Below, one piece after another: positions 1 to 6,870 of a stretch of DNA of 32,409 nt (positions within the stretch are counted from its first letter, which is position 1; the number at the start of each line of letters is the position of its first letter). The position numbers and the translations under genes were made by a program. A model generated the notes under the pieces. The model was not told the origin of the DNA, did no database searches, and saw only the letters and a program-made list of their open reading frames with translations. The stretch is from Synergistaceae bacterium (GTDB lineage: Bacteria; Synergistota; Synergistia; Synergistales; Aminobacteriaceae): positions 1 through 32,409 of the forward strand of contig JAIRYN010000003.1 of assembly GCA_031267575.1 (NCBI GenBank), written 5' to 3'.

Positions 1-25
1 AGCCAGGATCAAACTCTCAGCTCAT
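1..25 (-). rRNA. rrs: 16S rRNA, extreme 5' end (partial)
   Basis: Read on the minus strand this is GAGAGTTTGATCCTGGCT, the near-universal start of bacterial 16S rRNA (the 27F primer site). The gene runs leftward out of the window. Only about 20-25 bases are present, and the exact mature 5' end cannot be fixed. Confidence 0.9.
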
Positions 26-119
26 TCTTTTCACTTACGAAACTTTGCATAACGTTTCCTTTTACTTATTCATTACTGCTTAGCCTCTGTTGGCTCGCCT
101 GTAAAATTGTCAAGATTCA
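1..119. repeat. Left arm of 119-bp terminal inverted repeat (rrn leader plus 16S start)
   Basis: Bases 1-119 are the exact reverse complement of 32291-32409, and identity stops at base 120. The repeat holds the distal rRNA leader and the first 16S bases, so it marks two copies of an rRNA operon in opposite orientation. The sequence probably ends here because an assembly could not cross the rRNA repeat. Confidence 0.95.
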
Positions 120-184
120 AAAATCATGTTTATCACTGCTTTTTTCAAACTTAATCGTCCACTTTCTCGCGGACAACGAAAGAG

Positions 185-212
185 ATAATACCACGTTCTG
201 AAAAAGTGTCAA
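185..212 (-). promoter_or_regulatory. rRNA operon promoter (left)
   Basis: On the minus strand there is a perfect -35 TTGACA (212-207), a 16-bp spacer and -10 TATTAT (190-185). An A/T-rich stretch resembling an UP element lies upstream at about 225-245. It fires toward the 16S start at base 25, giving a leader of about 160 nt. It lies outside the inverted repeat, so the two operons have different promoters. Confidence 0.85.
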
Positions 213-260
213 TACCCTTTTCGCGTTTTTTATAAAAAATCAAAACGAAATTCAACAAAC

Positions 261-1466
261 CTACAAAACGGACTTGACGGCTTCAGCCGCTTTCCTCGCT
301 CTGGACGCGGCTTCTTCTTCCGTCCAGTCCAACTTGATGCTGAGGGAAATGCAACGGGACATCCACTTATTGGACGCCGAGAAATCCGCCTTAGAATAAT
401 CCGGCATTCCCTCCAAGAAAATCGGGGAGATCGGGTTTGCGAAACGGCGCTCTTTGAAGCGAGTCTTGAGGTGGGTCCAGTTCCGAACGTAATGCCAATT
501 GTTATCGTACCAATGGAAGACGCCCTCCGTGCCGCTTTCCTTCAGCGCGCGGGCGGCTGATCGTGCGAGTTCCTCCTTCGGCATAAAAAAGGAAATGAAC
601 GTGGCGCTGTCGCCCTCAGGGTCCAAAACGCGGCGGAAAGTGATTTCTTGGATATCGGACAACGCTTCTTTAAAGGGCTTTTTATTTCGGTGCTGCCGTT
701 CCAGAAAATCCCCCAGCTTGCTGATCTGAGCGCATCCTATAGCGGCATGCAGCTCGGAAACGCGATAGTTGTAACCCGGAAAAAGGTGTCCCTCCGCGCC
801 CCTGTCGTCGTTTTCGTGATCGTGCCCATGATCGTGATACATGTCGGCTCTTTTGTAGAGCGTGCCGTCATTCGTCACCACGGCTCCACCCTCACCGCAG
901 GTCACTATTTTATTGAAGTCGAAAGAATAGCACCCGACGTCTCCGATGCTCCCCAAGAACTTTCCTTTGTAACTGGCACCGAAGGCTTGGCAGGCGTCCT
1001 CCACCAGGAACAAGCCCCTTTTTGCGCAGATCCCTTTCAGCGCGTCCATATCCGCCGACGCTCCGCACATGTGTACGGGCATGACCACCTTGGTGCGGGG
1101 CGTGATGGCCTTGCGGACCGCGTCCGGGTTCAAACAAAGCGTGTCGTCCACATCGGCCAAAATAGGAATCGCCCCCGCCGCCATAATCGACTCGAAACTG
1201 GCGACGAAGGTAAAGGTGGGCATGATCACCTCGTCTCCGCTGCCGACGTTCAGCGCCGCCAAAGCGGTGGTCAAGGCCGCGGTCCCGTTCGCCAGCAGCA
1301 GCGCGTGACCGACCCCCGCCCGTTTGCGGATAGCGTCCTCCATCTCCAGCGCCTTCCATCGCCCGGCCCGGACAGCTTTGAAGCCATAGCGCATCAACAC
1401 CCCTGTTTTCATAACTTCCGCAACCGCTCCACGTTCTTTTTCATCGAACAACTCAAAGCCAGGCAT
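261..1466 (-). CDS. DegT/DnrJ/EryC1/StrS-family PLP aminotransferase, KdnA-like
   Basis: This 401-residue protein is a fold-type I, PLP-dependent sugar aminotransferase. The expected PLP lysine is K186 in SFDFNKIVTCGEGG, and VEDACQAFGASYKG precedes it as in the family. A histidine-rich YHDHGHDHE stretch near residue 215 and the MPGFELF start recall the KdnA branch (8-amino-3,8-dideoxy-octulosonate transaminase, outer-membrane sugar synthesis). That substrate is from memory of the family and is not proven. AGGAGG lies 9-10 nt before the ATG. No partner sugar genes are adjacent. I see no hairpin terminator between its stop and the rrn promoter about 50 bp downstream on the same strand. Confidence 0.85.
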   Translation of the reverse strand: MPGFELFDEKERGAVAEVMKTGVLMRYGFKAVRAGRWKALEMEDAIRKRAGVGHALLLANGTAALTTALAALNVGSGDEVIMPTFTFVASFESIMAAGAIPILADVDDTLCLNPDAVRKAITPRTKVVMPVHMCGASADMDALKGICAKRGLFLVEDACQAFGASYKGKFLGSIGDVGCYSFDFNKIVTCGEGGAVVTNDGTLYKRADMYHDHGHDHENDDRGAEGHLFPGYNYRVSELHAAIGCAQISKLGDFLERQHRNKKPFKEALSDIQEITFRRVLDPEGDSATFISFFMPKEELARSAARALKESGTEGVFHWYDNNWHYVRNWTHLKTRFKERRFANPISPIFLEGMPDYSKADFSASNKWMSRCISLSIKLDWTEEEAASRARKAAEAVKSVL

Positions 1467-1652
1467 GACCGACCCTCCTTAATCTCCCCGCTAATGTCCC
1501 CGCTGTTTTTCAACACGCGGAGTATCTCCAGATTTTCCGCCTTCCCCAATGGAAAAGAGAACAGTCACGCGGCTGAAAGATAGGGCTCGTTTTTTTGCAT
1601 TGAAGAGCATTTATAAGACCCACTACGTTTTTTCAAGCTTGAATACCCTTCC

Positions 1653-1661
1653 TGATATAAA
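1653..1661 (+). promoter_or_regulatory. Candidate extended -10 promoter for the ATP pyrophosphatase gene
   Basis: TGATATAAA is an extended -10 element (TG, one base, TATAAA) about 43 bp before the mini-ORF start. No good -35 is present; TTCAAG 18 bp upstream is weak. The same CCTGATATAA core occurs before the ComB-like gene at 10959-10968. Confidence 0.45.
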
Positions 1662-1703
1662 ATGAACAAAAGGAAGAATGAACAAGAGGAAGGCGGACAA
1701 ACA

Positions 1704-1769
1704 ATGACGCGGGTAATCGACTACATTCCCTATGAGATTCAAAATGAGATTCAAATGAGATTCAAATGA
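1704..1769 (+). CDS. Mini-ORF (21 residues) overlapping the ATP pyrophosphatase start
   Basis: An ATG at 1704 is preceded at 10 nt by GAGGAAGG, the best ribosome-binding site in this stretch. The frame runs 21 codons (begins MTRVIDYIPYE) and stops with TGA at 1767-1769, overlapping the ATG at 1766 as ATGA. The downstream gene has no Shine-Dalgarno of its own, so translational coupling is a reasonable inference. The second half of the peptide is encoded by the 11/12-bp repeats. It may equally be a former N-terminus thrown out of frame by repeat expansion (see findings). I recognise no family. Confidence 0.4.
   Translation: MTRVIDYIPYEIQNEIQMRFK
1732..1765 (+). repeat. Three tandem copies of ATGAGATTCAA(A)
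   Basis: Units are 1732-1743 (12 bp), 1744-1754 and 1755-1765 (11 bp each), followed directly by the gene's own ATGA. Each unit brings an ATG; none but the ATG at 1766 is in frame with the gene. Confidence 0.95.
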
Positions 1770-2428
1770 ATGACAAGGTAAAGTTCACTGCTTCTTATAG
1801 CGGCGGTAAAGACGGCGCGTTGGCCCTATACCGGGCTATAAAGAGCGGGCATGAACCGATCAGTTTGCTGACTACCTACAACGAGAGCGTTGGGTGTTCG
1901 TGGTTTCATGGCGTTCCGACAGAGGTGGCGGGTAAAGTCGCGGAATCGATGCGCCTCCCCCTAGAATGGGTCAAGACCGGGGAAGGAAGCGCCTACGCCC
2001 GCGATTTCGAGGCTGCCCTGACGCGATTGAGAAAATGGGGGGTCCGCGCCTGTGTTTTCGGAGACATCGACATACAGCTTCACTATGATTGGTGCGCTTC
2101 GCGTTGCAAGGCCGCCGGGCTCGAAAGCCTTTTCCCTCTCTGGAACGGTGGCAGACGGGAACTCGTCCACGAATTTATCGACGCTGGATTTGAAGCCGTC
2201 ATCACCATCGTGGACACGTCGCGTTTGAGCGAAAAATTTCTGGGTAAACAACTCACGCGGGAACTGGTGGAGGAAATTGCCCTTGAAGGCGCGGACATCT
2301 GCGGGGAAAACGGTGAATATCACACTTTCGTCCACGATGGCCCATTGTTCAGAGAGCCCGTGAAAATTCAATTCGGCGAGGCCACAAGACGCGGCCATTA
2401 CGCGATCCTGCCTGTTTTGTTGGTGTAG
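1766..2428 (+). CDS. Dph6-related ATP pyrophosphatase (diphthine-ammonia ligase family)
   Basis: This 220-residue protein belongs to the PP-loop ATPases related to archaeal and eukaryotic diphthine-ammonia ligase (COG2102/MJ0570 type). The pyrophosphatase loop SGGKDG is at residues 12-17, and the family's second signature GENGEYHT is near 183-190. Length matches the usual 210-230. Bacteria lack diphthamide, so the bacterial substrate is unknown; adenylation followed by amide formation on some substrate is the likely chemistry. The start is taken as the ATG at 1766 because family members begin a few residues before the loop. Translation is probably coupled to the mini-ORF upstream. The stop codon lies inside a triplicated 14-mer. 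Confidence 0.85.
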   Translation: MNDKVKFTASYSGGKDGALALYRAIKSGHEPISLLTTYNESVGCSWFHGVPTEVAGKVAESMRLPLEWVKTGEGSAYARDFEAALTRLRKWGVRACVFGDIDIQLHYDWCASRCKAAGLESLFPLWNGGRRELVHEFIDAGFEAVITIVDTSRLSEKFLGKQLTRELVEEIALEGADICGENGEYHTFVHDGPLFREPVKIQFGEATRRGHYAILPVLLV

Positions 2429-2465
2429 GATTGGATGGTGTAGGATTGGATGTGTAGGATTGGAT
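2423..2465 (+). repeat. Three tandem copies of GTGTAGGATTGGAT
   Basis: Copies lie at 2423-2436, 2438-2451 and 2452-2465. The first includes the TAG stop of the upstream gene, so later copies add stop-bearing sequence after the gene. Confidence 0.95.
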
Positions 2466-2640
2466 GGAGGGAATTTTCCCTGCTTGATGGCGCCCAAACG
2501 GTCGAGGTTGATTGCAAAATAAGTCGTGGGAGTATGTTAACTGCTACACGAAGCCACTTTCGGCTTTGTGGCAAAATCTTTAGCTCGAAAAAACGGGGAA
2601 CCGATTTGTGGTAATCCTCACGCCCTCGGTAGGTATCCAT

Positions 2641-2685
2641 AAATTTTAAAACATCGCTTCGGGCCAACTTGACTCGAAGCGATGT
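2641..2685 (-). terminator. Rho-independent terminator of nifJ
   Basis: ACATCGCTTCG (2651-2661) pairs perfectly with CGAAGCGATGT (2675-2685) around a 13-base loop. On the minus strand the stem is followed by TTTAAAATTT. It lies about 70 bp after the nifJ stop. Confidence 0.8.
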
Positions 2686-2704
2686 CTAATAGCGATGTCT
2701 AATA
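2679..2704. repeat. 13-bp tandem duplication GCGATGTCTAATA
   Basis: Exact copies are at 2679-2691 and 2692-2704. The duplicated unit begins inside one arm of the nifJ terminator stem, so the second copy could compete for pairing. Confidence 0.9.
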
Positions 2705-2756
2705 TAGAAACTATGAAAATTTAGATCTTTATTTTAGGTTTTTTACCTTGAATTGG

Positions 2757-5700
2757 CTATTCAGCTTTAATGGGTTCCGCGCCCAGTTCCGCGAGAGTCT
2801 TATAGGCGTTGTAGCGCTGACGAGCCTCTTTCTCCGCCTGGTCAAACAGGGCGTCCGCCACGTCGGGGAAGCTCTGTTTCAAAGAGGCGTAACGAACTTC
2901 GCTTTCGAGGAACTCTTTGAAACCAGCTTTCGGTTCCTTGGAGTCCAAGGTGAAGGGGTTCTTCCCTTGATCGGTTAGGGCGGGGTTGTAGCGATACAGG
3001 TGCCAGTAGCCCGCGTCCACGGCCTTCTTCGACTGCTCTTGGGTCTTGCCCATGCCGGCTTTTATGCCGTGGTTGATGCAGGGCGCGTAGGCGATGACCA
3101 ACGAGGGGCCCTTGTGAGCCTCGGCCTCAGCCAGAGCCTTGAGCAACTGGTTTTTATCCGCGCCCATAGCCACTTGCGCCACATAAACATGTCCATAGGT
3201 CATGGCCATACGCCCCAGGTCCTTTTTACGGACGCGCTTGCCGCTGGCGGCGAACTTGGCAATAGCCGCCGTGGGTGTCGATTTCGAGGATTGCCCTCCC
3301 GTGTTAGAGTAGACCTCGGTGTCCAGAACCAGAATGTTGACGTCCTCACCGCTGCCCAAAACGTGATCCAACCCGCCGTAGCCGATATCATAGCCCCAGC
3401 CGTCGCCCCCGAAGATCCAAACGGACTTCTTGACCAGATAATCGCGGTAGTTGTGAATTTGTTCGTAGTGGGACAGAATTTCCTCTGAGGCAGCAACGCT
3501 GTCGCAGGTACAGTTAGGCCCGTCGCAGCAACAGCAGAGCGCTTTCTCCAGTAACGCCTCCACTTTCGCCGCGGATGCCTTGGACTTTTCCCCATCGTTG
3601 CGGGTCTCCAGCCACTCCGCGAGAACCGCCTTGTCCTCCTGAGGAATGTCCAGCTTCAGCAACGCCTCCGCGGCGCTGACGAGGTAACTCATCATGACGT
3701 TAAGGGAGAGCTTCATCCCGTAGCCATACTCGGCGTTATCCTCGAAAAGGGAGTTGCCCCAGGCCGGACCATGTCCATTGGCGTCCACAGTATAGGGCAT
3801 ACTTGGGGAGGACGCGCCCCATATGGAGGAACAGCCCGTGGCGTTGGCGATCATCATGCGACTGCCGAAGAGCTGGGTGATCAGCTTGGCGTAGGGCGTC
3901 TCGCCGCAGCCAGCGCAAGCGCCGCTGAACTCCAGTAGGGGACGCTGGAATTGACTGCCTTGGATGGTGAACTTGTTCCCGGCGTTCTCCTTGTCGGCGA
4001 TATTTTCTATTGCGTGGGTCCAGTTGGGAATCTCCGCGTTCTGGGTGGCAATGGGCTTCATCTCCAGAGCGCTTACCGGGCAAATATCCGCGCAGTTGCC
4101 ACAGCCCATGCAGTCCAGCGCGTCTACCTGCATCTTGTACTTGTAGCCGGCTTCTTTGAGGTTCTTGGCTTTGGGATCGACGGCGCCGAATCCATCGGGA
4201 GCGGATTTTCGCTCGCTTTCGTTCAACAAGAACGGACGAATGGCCGCGTGGGGACAGACCATAGCGCACTGATTACACTGGATGCACTTGTCGCTCTTCC
4301 ACTCGGGGACGTTGACCGCCACACCTCGCTTTTCGTAAGCGGAGGTACCGGAGGGGAACCGGCCATCTTCCCAGCCAAGGAAGGCGCTGGAGGGCAGGTC
4401 GTCCCCTTCTTGGGCGTTGATGACCATGCAGACGTTCTCGATGAAATCGGGGATCTCCGTGGGCAGCCCCAGCTTCTCCACGGGCTTGTCCTGAGTGTTG
4501 GCCCAGTCGGCGGGGACCTTTATCTCTATGAGGTTTTTGAGTCCCGCGTCCACGGCGTTGTTGTTCATTTTGACGACCGCCTCGCCCCTCTTGCCGTAGC
4601 TGTGCTCGATGGCTTCCTTCATATATTTCACCGCGGCGTCGATGGGAATAACGTTGGCTAGCTTGAAGAAAGCGGACTGCATAATGGTGTTCGTCCTGTT
4701 GCCCAACCCCAGCTTCTCCGCCTCATCCACGGCGTTGATGACGTAGAACTTGCATTCATTAGCGGCCAGGGCGCGCTTGACCTTGGGGGGAAGCTGGGCC
4801 TCTAGGTCCTCCAGGGTGACCCACTGTGTATTTAAAAGGAAAGTGCCGCCTTTTTTAATGCCGCGTAGGACGTTATACTGATGGACATACTCCTGTTTGT
4901 GACAGGCGATGAAATCCGCGGCGTCGATGAGGTAGGTAGACTTGATAGGCGACTTGCCGAAACGCAGGTGAGACACCGTGATACCCCCGGACTTCTTGGA
5001 GTCGTAGGCGAAATACCCCTGAGCGTACATGTCGGTATAGTCCCCAATGATCTTGATGGAGTTTTTGTTGGCGCCTACCGTTCCATCGGAACCCAATCCC
5101 CAGAACTTGCAGCAAACCGTGCCCTCTGGAGCGGCCACGATTTGCTCTTTCACCGGCAGGGAGGTGTCACTGATGTCGTCTACGATGCCGACAGTGAAGT
5201 GATCACGGGGCTCGTAGAGCTTCAGATTGTCGAACACGGTCTTGATGTGGGAGGGCGTCGTGTCCTTGGATCCGAGTCCATAGCGTCCGCCCACGATTTT
5301 GGGGGCGCAGCAACCCTTTTCGAAGAACAGGGTACGGATATCCTCATAGAGAGGCTCACCAAGAGAACCGGGTTCTTTGCAGCGGTCGAGGACGGCGATG
5401 GATTCCACTGTGGAGGGCAGAACGCGGAAGAAATACTTCGGAGAGAAGGGGCGATAAAGGTGAACCTCCACAACGCCTACCCGCTCACCTCGGGCGTTCA
5501 AGTAGTCCACGGTCTCCTCGATAGCCTGGCAGGCGGAGCCAATGGCGACCACCACACGAGTTGCTTCAGGGTGTCCGTAGTAGTTGAAGGGATGGTATTC
5601 CCGGCCCGTGAGTTTCTTGATCTCCTGCATATAGAACTCCACCGTGTCAGGTATTCCCACGTAGTAGGGAGACGCGGCTTCTTTCGCCTGGAAAAAGATG

Positions 5701-6371
5701 TCTGGGTTTTGGGCTGTTCCTTTATGAAAAGGGTTTTCTGGCCTCATGGAGCGGGTTCGGAAGGTGTCGATGGCGTTGTAGTCCACCAGTTTCGCCAAGT
5801 CGTCGTACTCCAGGGAGTCGATCTTCTGGACCTCGTGGGAGGTGCGGAACCCGTCGAAGAAGTTCAGGAAAGGAACGCTGGAACGAATGCTCGCCAGATG
5901 GGAGACGGCGGAAAGGTCCATTGTCTCCTGCACGCTTCCAGATGCCAACATGGCGAAGCCAGTCATGCGGGCGGACATGACATCGCTGTGATCGCCGAAA
6001 ATGGACAACGCGTGTCCCGCCACAGCCCGCGCCGAGACGTGGAAGACACTGGGCATCAGCTCGCCCGAAATTTTATACATATTGGGGAGCATCAGCAAGA
6101 GACCCTGAGACGCGGTGAAGGTACTCGCCAGGGAACCCGCGGACAACGCTCCGTGAACCGCCCCAGCGGCTCCTCCCTCGGACTGGAGTTCTGTCACCTT
6201 CACGGTCTGCCCGAAGATGTTTTTGAGGCCGTGAGCGGCCCACTCGTCGATCATTTCCGGCATGGTGGACGAAGGCGTGATCGGAAAAATCGCTGCAACT
6301 TCCGTGAACGCGTAGGCTACATGGGCCGCCGCCGTGTTCCCGTCCATCGTTTTCCAATGTTTTTTTGCCAT
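2757..6371 (-). CDS. nifJ: Pyruvate:ferredoxin (flavodoxin) oxidoreductase, single-chain
   Basis: This 1204-residue cytoplasmic homodimer-type enzyme makes acetyl-CoA, CO2 and reduced ferredoxin from pyruvate. Domain order is canonical: N-terminal TPP/pyruvate domains (FPITPSS near residue 30), the EKR motif (YEKRG near 680), and a 2x[4Fe-4S] ferredoxin insert (CIQCNQC from C696, CMGCGNC from C754). These are followed by proximal-cluster cysteines (CAGCGETPY, ATGCSS, APCINHG) and the C-terminal TPP site (GDGWGYDIGYGG near 990, EVYSNTGGQ near 1020). The ATG at 6371 is chosen because GAGGGGG sits about 9 nt upstream; an earlier in-frame ATG at 6392 would overlap that site. Odd: a six-cysteine CCCCDGPNCTC insert at C946-C956. 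An IS200/IS605 remnant ends about 70 bp upstream. Confidence 0.97.
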   Translation of the reverse strand: MAKKHWKTMDGNTAAAHVAYAFTEVAAIFPITPSSTMPEMIDEWAAHGLKNIFGQTVKVTELQSEGGAAGAVHGALSAGSLASTFTASQGLLLMLPNMYKISGELMPSVFHVSARAVAGHALSIFGDHSDVMSARMTGFAMLASGSVQETMDLSAVSHLASIRSSVPFLNFFDGFRTSHEVQKIDSLEYDDLAKLVDYNAIDTFRTRSMRPENPFHKGTAQNPDIFFQAKEAASPYYVGIPDTVEFYMQEIKKLTGREYHPFNYYGHPEATRVVVAIGSACQAIEETVDYLNARGERVGVVEVHLYRPFSPKYFFRVLPSTVESIAVLDRCKEPGSLGEPLYEDIRTLFFEKGCCAPKIVGGRYGLGSKDTTPSHIKTVFDNLKLYEPRDHFTVGIVDDISDTSLPVKEQIVAAPEGTVCCKFWGLGSDGTVGANKNSIKIIGDYTDMYAQGYFAYDSKKSGGITVSHLRFGKSPIKSTYLIDAADFIACHKQEYVHQYNVLRGIKKGGTFLLNTQWVTLEDLEAQLPPKVKRALAANECKFYVINAVDEAEKLGLGNRTNTIMQSAFFKLANVIPIDAAVKYMKEAIEHSYGKRGEAVVKMNNNAVDAGLKNLIEIKVPADWANTQDKPVEKLGLPTEIPDFIENVCMVINAQEGDDLPSSAFLGWEDGRFPSGTSAYEKRGVAVNVPEWKSDKCIQCNQCAMVCPHAAIRPFLLNESERKSAPDGFGAVDPKAKNLKEAGYKYKMQVDALDCMGCGNCADICPVSALEMKPIATQNAEIPNWTHAIENIADKENAGNKFTIQGSQFQRPLLEFSGACAGCGETPYAKLITQLFGSRMMIANATGCSSIWGASSPSMPYTVDANGHGPAWGNSLFEDNAEYGYGMKLSLNVMMSYLVSAAEALLKLDIPQEDKAVLAEWLETRNDGEKSKASAAKVEALLEKALCCCCDGPNCTCDSVAASEEILSHYEQIHNYRDYLVKKSVWIFGGDGWGYDIGYGGLDHVLGSGEDVNILVLDTEVYSNTGGQSSKSTPTAAIAKFAASGKRVRKKDLGRMAMTYGHVYVAQVAMGADKNQLLKALAEAEAHKGPSLVIAYAPCINHGIKAGMGKTQEQSKKAVDAGYWHLYRYNPALTDQGKNPFTLDSKEPKAGFKEFLESEVRYASLKQSFPDVADALFDQAEKEARQRYNAYKTLAELGAEPIKAE

Positions 6372-6439
6372 AAAAAGTACCCCCTCTTTCATTGTTTAGC
6401 GCGCCTGTCCCCAAAAGACAATACGCAGCGTTTTATGGC

Positions 6440-6620
6440 CTCGGATACGCTTGACATACTCCCACGACTAAAGTTGTGGGATTTTAAGATCGACAAAGAC
6501 AGCCGACTGAAACCGGTCTTACGTCTTCTCCTTTAAGAGTGGATGCCCCCACTCTGAGAATATTTACAGCCATATTGATATCCCGGTCGTGTTCCGCCCC
6601 GCATTTCGCGTTGATAAGCC
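6440..6620 (-). mobile_element. IS200/IS605-type element remnant, right end
   Basis: On the minus strand a TnpB C-terminal coding fragment is followed by the hairpin CCCACAAC-TTTA-GTCGTGGG (6461-6480, one G-T pair) and then AGTATGTCAA. This is the usual arrangement at the right end of IS605-family elements, where the hairpin is the TnpA recognition structure and lies in the omega-RNA region. No TnpA and no left end are visible, so the element is a dead fragment. Confidence 0.75.
6484..6618 (-). pseudogene. TnpB (OrfB) C-terminal remnant
   Basis: The last 44 codons read as a TnpB C-terminus: KCGAEHDRDINMAVNILR, then GEDVRPVSVGC. This covers part of the zinc ribbon and the DRD segment holding the last catalytic Asp of the RuvC-like nuclease. 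The preceding CxxC pair and the whole N-terminal body are missing. The frame stays open upstream to about 6831, but that part does not resemble TnpB (it includes LKGARSVFVYDKAILIQRLK) and is unassigned. It cannot encode an active nuclease. Confidence 0.8.
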
Positions 6621-6660
6621 ATAAAAGGAGTTTAACATGAAAGTAGACATATGGCAAGAA

Positions 6661-6696
6661 ACCAAATACAAAACAAACGCCACCGTTGGCGGCGTT
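6661..6696 (-). terminator. Probable terminator of the DUF2993/DUF4153 operon
   Basis: On the minus strand AACGCCGCC-AAC-GGTGGCGTT forms a 9-bp stem with one G-U pair, followed by TGTTTTGTATTT. It lies about 175 bp beyond the DUF4153 stop. Three bases away, a second 17-bp stem (6700-6716 with 6719-6735) precedes it in the transcript. Confidence 0.5.
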
Positions 6697-6754
6697 GCAA
6701 TTCTCGTCCAATGGCTTCAGCCGTTGGATGAGAATCGCTTTATCGTAAACAAAG

Positions 6755-6790
6755 ACGCTGCGTGCGCCTTTGAGCTCGTAGCGTTTTTTT
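6755..6790 (+). terminator. Terminator-like hairpin with T7 tract
   Basis: ACGCTGCG (6755-6762) pairs with CGTAGCGT (6777-6784) with one G-U pair, and T7 follows at 6784-6790. On the plus strand no clear gene precedes it, so what it would terminate is unknown. Confidence 0.4.
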
Positions 6791-6870
6791 ACTTTTCTTT
6801 CTTCTTGTATTTTACTACAAGAAGTCTACCGCAAATCCGTCATTGCGGCCCTCCTATCGCGTCTCTGGGC

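Larger units (their letters stand above)
2429..2756. other. Convergent intergenic stretch, no gene seen
   Basis: This 328-base gap holds the 14-mer repeats, the nifJ terminator (2651-2685), a 13-bp duplication and a T-rich block. The block TTTAGGTTTTTTACCTTGA (2733-2751) recurs with one change at 25741-25759. An 89-codon frame on the minus strand (2398-2667) has no recognisable content and crosses the terminator, so I do not call it. Confidence 0.7.
6619..6870. other. Hairpin-rich intergenic stretch, origin unclear
   Basis: Besides the hairpins listed separately, CTTCTTGTA/TACAAGAAG (6801-6824) forms a 9-bp stem. A plus-strand frame from ATG 6637 has a fair AAAAGGAG site upstream but runs into the antisense of the DUF4153 gene and matches nothing I know. 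The minus strand is open from about 6831 into the TnpB remnant. This is likely decayed mobile DNA, although the hairpins look conserved. Confidence 0.4.

Noticed and set aside
108-113. Second TTGACA (minus strand) inside the shared rrn leader
   Set aside because: No -10 hexamer at 16-18 bp; the upstream promoter at 185-212 is far better.
648-1583. 311-codon plus-strand frame opposite the aminotransferase
   Set aside because: Shadow frame; the minus-strand gene has family motifs, PLP lysine and a ribosome site.
1766-2428. LarE partner for LarC
   Set aside because: The PP-loop is SGGKDG with GENGEYHT, typical of the Dph6 group; LarE has a different loop and C-terminal domain, and the gene is 10 kb away.
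2398-2667. 89-codon minus-strand frame after nifJ
   Set aside because: Runs through the nifJ terminator and the tandem 14-mers; no family and no clear start.
4881-6536. Long open frame on the plus strand opposite nifJ
   Set aside because: Antisense shadow of a codon-biased gene; no domain, no ribosome site, and composition is that of the complement of NifJ.
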